From an uncultured Bacilli bacterium (GTDB lineage Bacteria > Bacillota_I > Bacilli_A > RF39 > UBA660): a stretch of 10,677 nucleotides of DNA. Below the pieces are notes generated by a model. That model had not been told where the DNA came from. It did not search any database and saw only the letters and a list, made by a program, of their open reading frames with translations. The stretch lies in contig CATOJL010000034.1 of NCBI GenBank assembly GCA_951800155.1, positions 1 through 10,677 on the forward strand, written 5' to 3'. The position numbers and the translations under genes are program-made. This document shows, piece after piece, positions 1 to 5,075 of this stretch. Within the stretch, counting starts at the first letter, position 1. Each line of letters opens with the position of its first letter.

Positions 1-90
1 GACTGATGCTTTGTGCTTCCCTAACACTTCGTCGATACCTGCGCGTGTATTGGACTTTCACCAACTAGATATATGCCATGCACGGCACAC
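1..90 (-). mobile_element. 5' end of a group IIC intron (partial)
   Basis: Read on the minus strand from about position 90, the sequence starts GTGTGCC, continues with GCATGG and then GGTGAAAGTCC. This matches the start and early domain I of bacterial group IIC introns as I remember them (for example the Oceanobacillus iheyensis intron, GUGUGCC...GGUGAGAGUCC). The bases just before it are a terminator hairpin plus T-tract, the characteristic 5' exon of class C introns. The boundary is uncertain by 2 bases because GT is repeated (90 or 92). The rest of the ribozyme and any reverse-transcriptase ORF would lie beyond the window start. Nothing in these 90 bases encodes a recognisable protein. The call rests on motif memory and insertion context. 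Confidence 0.72.
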
Positions 91-92
91 AC

Positions 93-117
93 AAAAAAAA
101 GTGATTTTTCATCACTT
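93..117 (-). terminator. Intrinsic terminator of murE-mraY
   Basis: On the minus strand a 7-bp stem (AAGTGAT / ATCACTT, arms 111-117 and 99-105) encloses a 5-nt loop and runs into eight T residues (100 to 93). It lies about 30 bases past the mraY stop codon. The intron begins right after its T-tract. Confidence 0.88.
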
Positions 118-147
118 ATATTTAAACATTCATTTCTATTAAAAATA

Positions 148-1137
148 CTAAATCCATACGGCAAAGAGTACAGCTGCCATAGCTAAAAGGATTCCTACTA
201 CCCAAAATGATTTTACAATGTCACTCTCTAACCATCCTAATTTTTCAAAATGATGATGAAGTGGAGCCATTAAAAATACCTTCTTCCCTGTCATTTTTAA
301 TGAAATCATTTGAATAATTACAGACAATGTTTCTAGTATAAAAACACCTGCAATGATAACAAACGTTATTTCATGTTTCGTAAGAATTGCGATTGAAGCC
401 ATAGCTGCTCCAAGGGCAAGAGAACCTGTATCTCCCATAATGATTTTTGCAGGATTTGTGTTAAAAAACAAATACCCTAATAAAGAACCTACTAAAATGA
501 AACAAAAAACAGCAATTTCTTCATATCCCATAATCCATACAGAATTCCAACTAATTAATCCTAAAGCTAAAAAGGAAATTAAAGAAAGTCCTCCTGCAAG
601 TCCATCAAGTCCATCTGTAATATTCACCGCATTACTACTCGCAACCAAAATAAACAAAATAAATACACCATATAACCAACTCATCTCAATTCGAATTCCA
701 AGTGTATGGATATATAGCTCGGTTGGATGTCCACTTCTTACATAAATATAAAAGAAAACAAGTGCAATAACAAGTTGTCCAAATAATTTTGCCATTTCAC
801 TAAGTCCTTCATTATTTCCTCTTTTAATTTTTAAAAAATCATCTATAAAACCTAGAAGTCCATATGCTAGAAAAACAAACAAAATAATAAATAGATTGTT
901 TGACCAAACTAACCGTTCTGTTAATAACAGAATAATAATCGTTATAATGGTTGGAAAAATAAAAATGAATCCACCCATTGTTGGAATACCTTCTTTTTTT
1001 AAATGTTTATCAACAAATAAACTCACATGTTGCCCTATTTTCATTTTCTTCAAAAATGGCACTAATAGTAGTCCACTTACAATCGATAAAATAAATCCAA
1101 TCATCAAGGCAAGCATCGCTTTCGCTAATATCAACAC
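148..1137 (-). CDS. mraY: MraY, phospho-N-acetylmuramoyl-pentapeptide transferase
   Basis: MraY transfers phospho-MurNAc-pentapeptide from the UDP precursor to undecaprenyl phosphate in the cytoplasmic membrane, making lipid I. The 329-residue protein has the normal family length and about ten hydrophobic segments. Visible family motifs are PTMGG (52-56), the aspartate pair D99-D100, NAVNITDGLD (169-178), GDTGS (235-239), and the histidine cluster HHHF (294-297) in the APLHHHFE motif. The start is GTG at 1137, preceded by AAGGAGATGAT, which matches an extended Shine-Dalgarno sequence with one mismatch at a slightly long spacing of 11 bases; TTG at 1134 is the alternative. It lies 44 bases behind murE and no promoter is apparent between them, so both are probably one transcript from the murE promoter. 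murF, common between them in other genomes, is absent here. Confidence 0.97.
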   Translation of the reverse strand: MLILAKAMLALMIGFILSIVSGLLLVPFLKKMKIGQHVSLFVDKHLKKEGIPTMGGFIFIFPTIITIIILLLTERLVWSNNLFIILFVFLAYGLLGFIDDFLKIKRGNNEGLSEMAKLFGQLVIALVFFYIYVRSGHPTELYIHTLGIRIEMSWLYGVFILFILVASSNAVNITDGLDGLAGGLSLISFLALGLISWNSVWIMGYEEIAVFCFILVGSLLGYLFFNTNPAKIIMGDTGSLALGAAMASIAILTKHEITFVIIAGVFILETLSVIIQMISLKMTGKKVFLMAPLHHHFEKLGWLESDIVKSFWVVGILLAMAAVLFAVWI

Positions 1138-1181
1138 AAAAATATCATCTCCTTGTAAGTATTTAAAAGTATACCATCTTT

Positions 1182-2570
1182 TTACTTGTTTGTATAGTTT
1201 AAATCATTTTGCAAATAAGAAAGAACTGTTTCTTTATCATTAAATGGAAGTCTTTTCTCACGAATTTTAATCATGTCCTCATGACCTTTGCCTAAAATAA
1301 GCAAACCATCATTATCATTTAAATATGAAATTCCTTTCTTAATGGCTTCTTTTCTGTCCATAATCACTTCATAATTATTTTTTGTAACACCTAATAACAT
1401 ATCATTTTTTATTTGTTCAAAATCTTCATAATATAGATCATCTTCAGTAATAATAAAATGTTTTGCACTTTCACTAACTATTCTTGCCATTATTGGTCTT
1501 TTTAAACGATCACGTCCACCTGTGCAACCAAAAACAACATATATATTTCTTTTTACCAATAGTTTTGCCGTTTCAATGACTTTCATTATGGCATCTGGTG
1601 TATGCGCATAATCTATGATAATTTGATTATTCTTATAAGGAATAACGTCAAATCTCCCCTCTGGCATTGTTAGGCTATACGCAACCTTTAATATTTTTAC
1701 TGGCTCAATACCCATACACATTAAAAAAATCAAAACAGGCATCGTATTATAAATATTATACTTTCCCACTAACTTTGTATGCACTTCATATACATTTTGT
1801 TGATAAGAAAACATAAATTTAGTATCTTGCTGTCCAAGTTCTTCACTCATAATCTTAAATGTTGCATCTTCATTATAGCCATATATAATATTATGATTCA
1901 TTGGAAGTAAAAAATTAGTAGACAAAGGATCATCCCCATTTACGATGGCAAGTCCGCTAGGTTTTACCTTTTTAAATAAACATTGTTTTGCCATAACATA
2001 ATTTTGCATCGTTACATGAAAATCAAGATGATCTTGTGTTAAATTGGTAAATATTGCGTGATCAAATGCAATCGTTTCCACCCTGCCATTCATTAAAGCG
2101 TGACTTGTTACTTCTAGTACTATATATTTGCATTTTAAATCAATTGCTTTTGAAATATAACCATATAAATCACACAAATCAGGAGTTGAATTTTCTAAAT
2201 CTTCCAACAAATTACTACCAATATAAAAACCAAGTGTACCAATAGAAGCACATTTGATTCCTACTTTATTTAAAGCTTCACATAAAAGATGAACTACAGT
2301 CGATTTTCCATTTGTACCTGTAACTCCAATTATTTTTATCTTTTTTAAATACTCATTATATGTTTCTTGTAAAAATTGATTTAAATAAACTCTGGTATCT
2401 GGAACTACAAGGGTAGATACTGAATACTTTCCTTCCTCACATATAATCTTTTTTGCTCCATTTTGGATGGCATCTTCAATATAATCATGTCCATCTGTAC
2501 GAATTCCTCGAAGAGCAACAAAGGTATCACCAGGAATCACTTTTCTTGAATCTGTTTTTATAGTAATCAT
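1182..2570 (-). CDS. murE: MurE-type UDP-MurNAc-tripeptide ligase
   Basis: This is a cytoplasmic ATP-dependent Mur ligase that adds the third amino acid to UDP-MurNAc-L-Ala-D-Glu. Counting from an upstream GTG at 2579, residues show the P-loop GTNGKST (88-94), the STPD substrate motif (131-134), QDHLDFH (182-188), the likely carbamylated lysine K198, MPEGRF (305-310), DYAHTPDA (333-340) and GKGHE near the C-terminus. The preferred start is ATG at 2570 (462 aa), because AAGGTGAT sits 4-5 bases before it and would overlap the GTG at 2579. The amino-acid-selecting loop is divergent: where diaminopimelate-type enzymes have DNPR, this one reads D-D-L-Y (380-383). The third residue of the stem peptide therefore cannot be assigned; lysine, ornithine or another residue is possible. 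The gene opens the murE-mraY transcript. Confidence 0.95.
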   Translation of the reverse strand: MITIKTDSRKVIPGDTFVALRGIRTDGHDYIEDAIQNGAKKIICEEGKYSVSTLVVPDTRVYLNQFLQETYNEYLKKIKIIGVTGTNGKSTVVHLLCEALNKVGIKCASIGTLGFYIGSNLLEDLENSTPDLCDLYGYISKAIDLKCKYIVLEVTSHALMNGRVETIAFDHAIFTNLTQDHLDFHVTMQNYVMAKQCLFKKVKPSGLAIVNGDDPLSTNFLLPMNHNIIYGYNEDATFKIMSEELGQQDTKFMFSYQQNVYEVHTKLVGKYNIYNTMPVLIFLMCMGIEPVKILKVAYSLTMPEGRFDVIPYKNNQIIIDYAHTPDAIMKVIETAKLLVKRNIYVVFGCTGGRDRLKRPIMARIVSESAKHFIITEDDLYYEDFEQIKNDMLLGVTKNNYEVIMDRKEAIKKGISYLNDNDGLLILGKGHEDMIKIREKRLPFNDKETVLSYLQNDLNYTNK

Positions 2571-2590
2571 AAGCATCACCTTATATTAAC

Positions 2591-2619
2591 ATTATACTTG
2601 ATATTATAAGTATGTGCAA
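2591..2619 (-). promoter_or_regulatory. Sigma-A promoter of murE-mraY
   Basis: On the minus strand TTGCAC (2619-2614) and TATAAT (2596-2591) are separated by exactly 17 bases. Transcription should start near 2584, leaving only about 13 nt before the ATG at 2570, so the leader is little more than the ribosome-binding site. Confidence 0.85.
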
Positions 2620-2654
2620 GAAAAATAAATTTAAAATTCTATGATTTCATTTAA

Positions 2655-2681
2655 CAAAAAAAGAGTTTAAACAAAAAACTC
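2655..2681 (-). terminator. Minus-strand terminator with no obvious gene
   Basis: On the minus strand GAGTTT (2681-2676) pairs with AAACTC (2668-2663), and a run of seven T follows. It lies upstream of the murE promoter and points the same way. It should stop leftward transcription arriving from the structured region, but no minus-strand ORF of any size lies directly behind it. It may close a non-coding transcript or simply insulate murE. Confidence 0.6.
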
Positions 2682-2743
2682 ACCCTGTATTTTGAGAATA
2701 TCATTTAAATTAAGGAATAGGCAGTCAAGAAGAAATTGATAAA

Positions 2744-2935
2744 ATGAGTGAAATGGAAAAGGTACAAACAGTAATTGAAAATATACAAAATAAAATAAAC
2801 AATAATGATGAAAAAGAAATATTTGATTCTATTAACCAAATTGCCATAAATGTAAAAAAGTTAATGTCGGAAGCAAATCTATTCTACAAAATTTCCATAG
2901 TGTGCTTTCGGCACATCTTTTCATTTTATGATTGA
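2744..2935 (+). CDS. Possible small protein or gene fragment, 63 aa
   Basis: I do not recognise this ORF. It is charged and mostly helical-looking, rich in N, K, E and I, for about 48 residues. Its last 10 or so codons run into the left arm of the structured element starting at 2914, and their composition changes to aromatic and hydrophobic residues. The frame is open upstream for only 11 codons and there is no convincing ribosome-binding site before the ATG (2744); no promoter was found. One reading is the truncated remnant of a longer gene cut by insertion of the structured element. Another is a chance ORF in AT-rich DNA. No function is proposed. Confidence 0.22.
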   Translation: MSEMEKVQTVIENIQNKINNNDEKEIFDSINQIAINVKKLMSEANLFYKISIVCFRHIFSFYD

Positions 2936-3142
2936 AAATTTGAATTTATATATTAACAAGATTTTTGAAATAGTTATATTTTTTGCTTTTGCAAAAAACT
3001 ATATTTCAAAAATCATAAACTTGAATATTCTAAAACTCTGTTACAGTTTATGGTTGGCATAGGTGCATGCTATAAAATAGGTTTATATAAGTTGCCAGTC
3101 GTAAACTACAACAGAGTTGATTTCAAATAAAATGAAAAGATG
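2914..3142. repeat. Three-way-junction inverted-repeat element, 229 bp
   Basis: An outer stem joins 2914-2929 (CATCTTTTCATTTTAT) to 3127-3142 with 16 perfect pairs, extended by TTGAAA (2932-2937) with TTTCAA (3121-3126) after a 2-nt bulge. Inside are two long hairpins. Hairpin A pairs 2961-2972 with 3002-3013 (12 perfect pairs) and 2979-2986 with 2991-2998 around a TTTT loop. Hairpin B pairs 3034-3059 with 3093-3118 (26 positions, two mismatches and three G-U pairs) around a 33-nt loop. No coding capacity or transposase is visible. It could be a miniature non-autonomous element or a structured RNA. The strand is undetermined. The base-pairing is read directly from the sequence; the biological role is unknown. 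Confidence 0.7.
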
Positions 3143-3172
3143 CACTAAAGTTGCTACACGCCGAAATGAAGC

Positions 3173-3196
3173 AAAAAAAAAATCGCATTTCTGCGA
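3173..3196 (-). terminator. Minus-strand terminator with GAAA tetraloop
   Basis: On the minus strand TCGCA-GAAA-TGCGA (3196-3183) is followed by ten consecutive T residues. It is a compact, convincing intrinsic terminator shape. No gene on the minus strand between here and 3723 is available to use it, apart from read-through of the antisense RNA proposed at 3443-3559. Confidence 0.6.
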
Positions 3197-3203
3197 CAAT
3201 TTT

Positions 3204-3255
3204 ATTACCAATTTTGAAAATTGGTAATCCTTATTTTTCGTTGTAAAATAAGGAT
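3204..3255. repeat. Two tandem perfect hairpins before the small-peptide promoter
   Basis: The first is a near-palindrome: 3204-3215 and 3217-3228 are perfect reverse complements around a single G (ATTACCAATTTT). The second pairs 3227-3237 with 3245-3255 (ATCCTTATTTT, 11 bp, 7-nt loop). They end 7 bases before the -35 box at 3262. They could be operator-like DNA, or hairpins of a leftward RNA ending at the terminator at 3173-3196. Confidence 0.55.
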
Positions 3256-3261
3256 AATTCA

Positions 3262-3290
3262 TTTACTTATGTGCTTGAAAATGATATAAT
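3262..3290 (+). promoter_or_regulatory. Sigma-A promoter of the small hydrophobic peptide gene
   Basis: TTTACT (3262-3267) and TATAAT (3285-3290) are separated by 17 bases. The predicted start point at about 3297-3298 places GGAACAC at the very 5' end of the RNA, and this sequence pairs with the RNA's own 3' end. The leader before the peptide start is about 68 nt. Confidence 0.8.
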
Positions 3291-3340
3291 TGATATAGGA
3301 ACACAAGACTTTGTTGGGTGTTTGCCGAACTTTCATTCTT

Positions 3341-3361
3341 ATGGATAGAAGGGAGGCTTGA
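3341..3361 (+). CDS. Possible 6-codon leader ORF spanning the peptide's SD
   Basis: An ATG at 3341 opens MDRREA and stops at 3359-3361, five bases before the peptide ATG at 3366. The Shine-Dalgarno sequence of the peptide gene (GGGAGG, 3351-3356) lies inside this ORF. It has no good ribosome-binding site of its own, so it may be coincidental; if translated, ribosomes on it would affect access to the downstream start. Confidence 0.2.
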   Translation: MDRREA

Positions 3362-3365
3362 GATT

Positions 3366-3458
3366 ATGAAAAAAAGACTTTTTATTTTAAAGGTTCTAAA
3401 TAATGTCATACTCATTTTATTCCTCCTACTTTTATTAGTAGCTGAAATAAAGAAATAG
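3366..3458 (+). CDS. Small hydrophobic peptide, candidate type I toxin (30 aa)
   Basis: The 30-residue peptide has a basic N-terminus (MKKR and a lysine at 9), one hydrophobic segment (about residues 12-25, very rich in leucine) and a short EIKK tail, the usual plan of a single-pass membrane peptide. The start is supported by AAGGGAGG ending 9 bases upstream. It has its own consensus promoter (3262-3290), a long leader, and two 3' hairpins. A minus-strand promoter at 3566-3594 faces it. The SD GGGAGG (3351-3356) can pair with CCTCCT (3422-3427) in the coding sequence. Type I toxins are typically 20-60 residue membrane peptides with masked ribosome-binding sites and overlapping antisense RNAs. 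The peptide does not match Fst, TxpA/BsrG, Hok, Ldr or AapA sequences as I know them. That the gene exists is well supported; toxicity is inference. Confidence 0.72.
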   Translation: MKKRLFILKVLNNVILILFLLLLLVAEIKK

Positions 3459-3486
3459 CACCCTAATTCAGTGAATTAAGGTGTTA
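3456..3486. terminator. Hairpin spanning the peptide stop codon, probably bidirectional
   Basis: TAGCACC (3456-3462) and TAATTC (3464-3469) pair with GAATTA (3473-3478) and GGTGTTA (3480-3486) around AGT, with one mismatch and one G-U pair. The stop codon TAG lies in the stem. On the minus strand the hairpin is followed by CTATTTCTTTATTT, which suits termination of the antisense RNA. On the plus strand the downstream T-tract is poor. Confidence 0.6.
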
Positions 3487-3497
3487 ACCATTTTGGC

Positions 3498-3536
3498 GAA
3501 CACTCAACTTTGCGATAAGTCAAGTGTTCCATTTTT
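3498..3536 (+). terminator. Terminator of the small-peptide mRNA
   Basis: GAACACT (3498-3504) pairs with AGTGTTC (3523-3529), and ACTT (3507-3510) pairs with AAGT (3517-3520) within. TTTTT follows at 3532-3536. The same arms can instead pair with the mRNA's 5' end at 3298-3326, so the terminator hairpin and the long-range end-to-end stem are alternative folds. Confidence 0.75.
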
Positions 3537-3565
3537 ATTGTATGGAATTTCTTCCATCTATATAC

Positions 3566-3594
3566 ATTATACCATATAATTTTTAATTTGTAAA
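3566..3594 (-). promoter_or_regulatory. Sigma-A promoter for the antisense RNA
   Basis: On the minus strand TTTACA (3594-3589) and TATAAT (3571-3566) are separated by 17 bases, a five-of-six and a six-of-six match. The next leftward ORF of reasonable size is far away, while the peptide gene lies opposite within 110 bases, so this promoter most simply drives an antisense RNA. Confidence 0.78.
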
Positions 3595-3722
3595 TTAATT
3601 AACATACTAAATTTTCCCTTATAAAATAACAGGTAGTTTGGTATAAAAAACATAGGTTAGATATGCTCACATAGTGTAGATACAATAGTATATCATATTT
3701 TATATAGAAACTCTCCTAGAAA
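3595..3722. other. AT-rich spacer with no identifiable feature
   Basis: Between the antisense promoter and the stop of the next minus-strand gene I see no ORF, promoter or clear terminator. An imperfect GATAC/GTATATC repeat near 3679 is too weak to interpret. Confidence 0.5.
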
Positions 3723-4019
3723 TTACCTCACTTTTTGACTTTCTTCTTTACTATATTGTCTAGCTTGAGTTAAAGAAGCATAGGTGTTTTTTTCACATTG
3801 ACTTATATACTTTCTTAAATCATCAGGTAATCCAGAATAACATGTCATATAAGATAAACAATTAAGGTAAGAATCTGGATTCTTACCATTGTCCCATTCT
3901 AAAACCGATCTAAAAAAACAATTTAATGCATCATTATCTGGATTGGATACTCCATTATTCTTACCAGTTGTATAGCCATCCATTCTCTCAATAGCTTCTA
4001 GCATATAATTCAATCCCAC
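3723..4019 (-). pseudogene. C-terminal portion of a frameshifted unrecognised protein
   Basis: This 98-codon frame overlaps the end of the preceding minus-strand ORF by 32 bases in a different phase. Its only possible starts are a GTG at 4019 and an ATG at 4004, and neither has a proper ribosome-binding site; an in-frame TAG lies two codons before the GTG. The first frame ends in a few unrelated-looking residues, while this frame opens with a natural-looking helix (LNYMLEAIERMDGY). Together they would make one protein of about 280 residues. A one-base phase change between about 4024 and 3988 would explain it: a natural disabling mutation, a sequencing error, or programmed frameshifting. No function is recognised. 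Confidence 0.55.
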
Positions 4020-4548
4020 TTTCTACAAACTTTGCGGATAACAATTTTGGATTGTTAGTGAAATAGGCAGTAAACAACGTTTCAGCCCCTACAATCTCTG
4101 CGATAATATTTGTGGCAATGACCTCTTCCTCATAGAAATCCGTTTCACCTGCATTACCCGCTAGAAAACTAGATAAAATCTCTGTATATCCTATATTAAA
4201 CGTAACGAACTTATTCTCTTTTGTTGAAAGACCATATGTATTATCATGTGCTGTTATCATACATAATAATCCACTCATAAGAAGATGTTTTGCATTGTAT
4301 TCATTTTTTAGAGCAATTTCACTGAAACGCAAAATATTTTCCATTGCATTGTATTCATAAGGTTTTCGACTTACTAATTTATTTGTTCGTTCAATTCTTA
4401 CATTCTTAATTCTATTTTCCAAATTTTCTAAAGATACTTGCGGAAAAATAGAAGCAAACTTCGTGATTAATTGTTTAACATCTTCCCTAAATTCTACATG
4501 CATACTCTCATTTTCATCAACAGCATTCAAAACTCTATCTAGCATCAT
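3988..4548 (-). CDS. Unrecognised protein, N-terminal portion (frameshifted, degenerate peptidase-like?)
   Basis: No firm family assignment. The start is probably ATG at 4548 or 4545, because AGGTG (4556-4552) lies 3-6 bases upstream; a GTG at 4554 would overlap that site. The protein is soluble and mostly helical. The segment LLMSGLLCMITAHDNTYGL followed by NIGYTEILSSFLAG and then YFTNN resembles a pattern I associate with uncharacterised gut-Bacillota proteins containing HELLHM...NEGYTELL, a zinc-peptidase-like arrangement. Here the HExxH positions read S-G-L-L-C, so metal binding would be lost. This link is from memory and tentative. The gene continues in another phase (3723-4019), so it is either broken or frameshifted. 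Confidence 0.6.
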   Translation of the reverse strand: MMLDRVLNAVDENESMHVEFREDVKQLITKFASIFPQVSLENLENRIKNVRIERTNKLVSRKPYEYNAMENILRFSEIALKNEYNAKHLLMSGLLCMITAHDNTYGLSTKENKFVTFNIGYTEILSSFLAGNAGETDFYEEEVIATNIIAEIVGAETLFTAYFTNNPKLLSAKFVESGIELYARSY

Positions 4549-4562
4549 AATCACCTATTATC

Positions 4563-4609
4563 ATTGTACCATAAATTTTCAAAATTTCACATTTTTTTTA
4601 AAATTTATG
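4563..4609 (-). promoter_or_regulatory. -10 box and inverted repeat upstream of the split gene
   Basis: On the minus strand TACAAT (4568-4563) is a good -10 element but no clear -35 lies at the right distance. A perfect 10-bp inverted repeat (CATAAATTTT, 4570-4579, with 4600-4609, 20-nt spacer) abuts it and covers the -35 region. It could be an operator, or an AT-only hairpin ending the upstream membrane-protein gene. Confidence 0.35.
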
Positions 4610-4647
4610 TTTGAAAAAATATAAATATCGTTTTTTTATGAAAAAAT

Positions 4648-5067
4648 TTAATTGTTTTGCCTAATCTTTTCCTTTTTCTCTTTAAGTAGTCTTTCTCCTT
4701 CCCCATTATGAATCACAACAGCTGGGTAATATGTAATATGAAGGAGCATAACAAGAAAAATAGCCCATCCCAAAATAGGAACTATTAAACATAAAATCCA
4801 AGCATAAGGAAAGCCATAAATACTATTTCCTTTTACATTTAACTGTTTGCAAACCTCTATTTGCATCTTAATTTGAAATACCATAAACATAACAATAGCT
4901 GGGTAAAGGAACAAAAAAACGCCAAGTACCCAATTATACCATTTCGTATACCAAGCACCTTTTTCATATAATCCTAAATCATGTGCCAAAACAAGAGTAT
5001 AGAATCCTCCTGTAAAAAAAGTAACAATACAATACACAAACCAATTTTCTCTTTTTAATAAACTCAT
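4648..5067 (-). CDS. Conserved-looking four-helix membrane protein, function unknown
   Basis: The preferred start is ATG at 5067 (139 aa) because AGGAGG lies 4 bases upstream; an in-frame ATG at 5097 lies inside mutS and has no such site. Hydrophobic stretches suggest four membrane segments, roughly residues 9-27, 42-65, 85-102 and 103-118, with a lysine-rich C-terminal tail likely in the cytoplasm. The loop KGAWYTKWYNW and the segment PYAWILCLIVPILGW are the most distinctive parts. The SD overlaps the mutS stop codon (TAGGAGG) and only 8 bases separate the two genes, so translation is probably coupled. Co-transcription with mutS does not by itself indicate a repair role. I do not recognise the family. 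Confidence 0.85.
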   Translation of the reverse strand: MSLLKRENWFVYCIVTFFTGGFYTLVLAHDLGLYEKGAWYTKWYNWVLGVFLFLYPAIVMFMVFQIKMQIEVCKQLNVKGNSIYGFPYAWILCLIVPILGWAIFLVMLLHITYYPAVVIHNGEGERLLKEKKEKIRQNN

Positions 5068-5075
5068 AAGCCCTC

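Larger units (their letters stand above)
3443..3559 (-). ncRNA. Predicted antisense RNA to the small-peptide mRNA
   Basis: From the promoter at 3566-3594, transcription should start near 3559 and run leftward. The RNA would open with a 6-bp hairpin capped by GAAA (3557-3542). It would continue through the complement of the sense terminator and end at the hairpin 3486-3456, followed by a T-rich tract (about 3455-3443). At about 115 nt it would cover the entire 3' UTR, the stop codon and the last codons of the peptide gene. This is the layout of 3'-overlapping type I antitoxins such as RatA and SR4. The promoter and hairpins are seen in the sequence; the RNA itself is inferred. Confidence 0.6.

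Noticed and set aside
353..1243. Plus-strand ORFs of 130 and 115 codons opposite mraY
   Set aside because: They are antisense shadows of a clear mraY gene, with no ribosome-binding sites and no family-like sequence.
3060..3092. Plus-strand promoter in the loop of hairpin B (TGCTATAAA)
   Set aside because: The extended -10 looks fair but there is no -35 at normal spacing and nothing obvious to transcribe.
3204..3255. Riboswitch or T-box leader for the small peptide
   Set aside because: The hairpins lie upstream of the promoter at 3262-3290 and so are not in its transcript; no T-box or known riboswitch motif is seen.
2914..3255. CRISPR array
   Set aside because: The repeats are inverted arms of hairpins, not regularly spaced direct repeats, and no cas gene is present.
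3255..3306. Minus-strand promoter divergent from the peptide promoter (TTGTGT on the minus strand)
   Set aside because: No acceptable -10 at 16-18 bases; TATATC occurs only 12 bases away.
3366..3458. Assignment of the peptide to Fst, Hok, Ldr, TxpA/BsrG or the putative holin-like toxin family
   Set aside because: Length and hydrophobicity fit but no family-specific residues match; only the general layout is shared.
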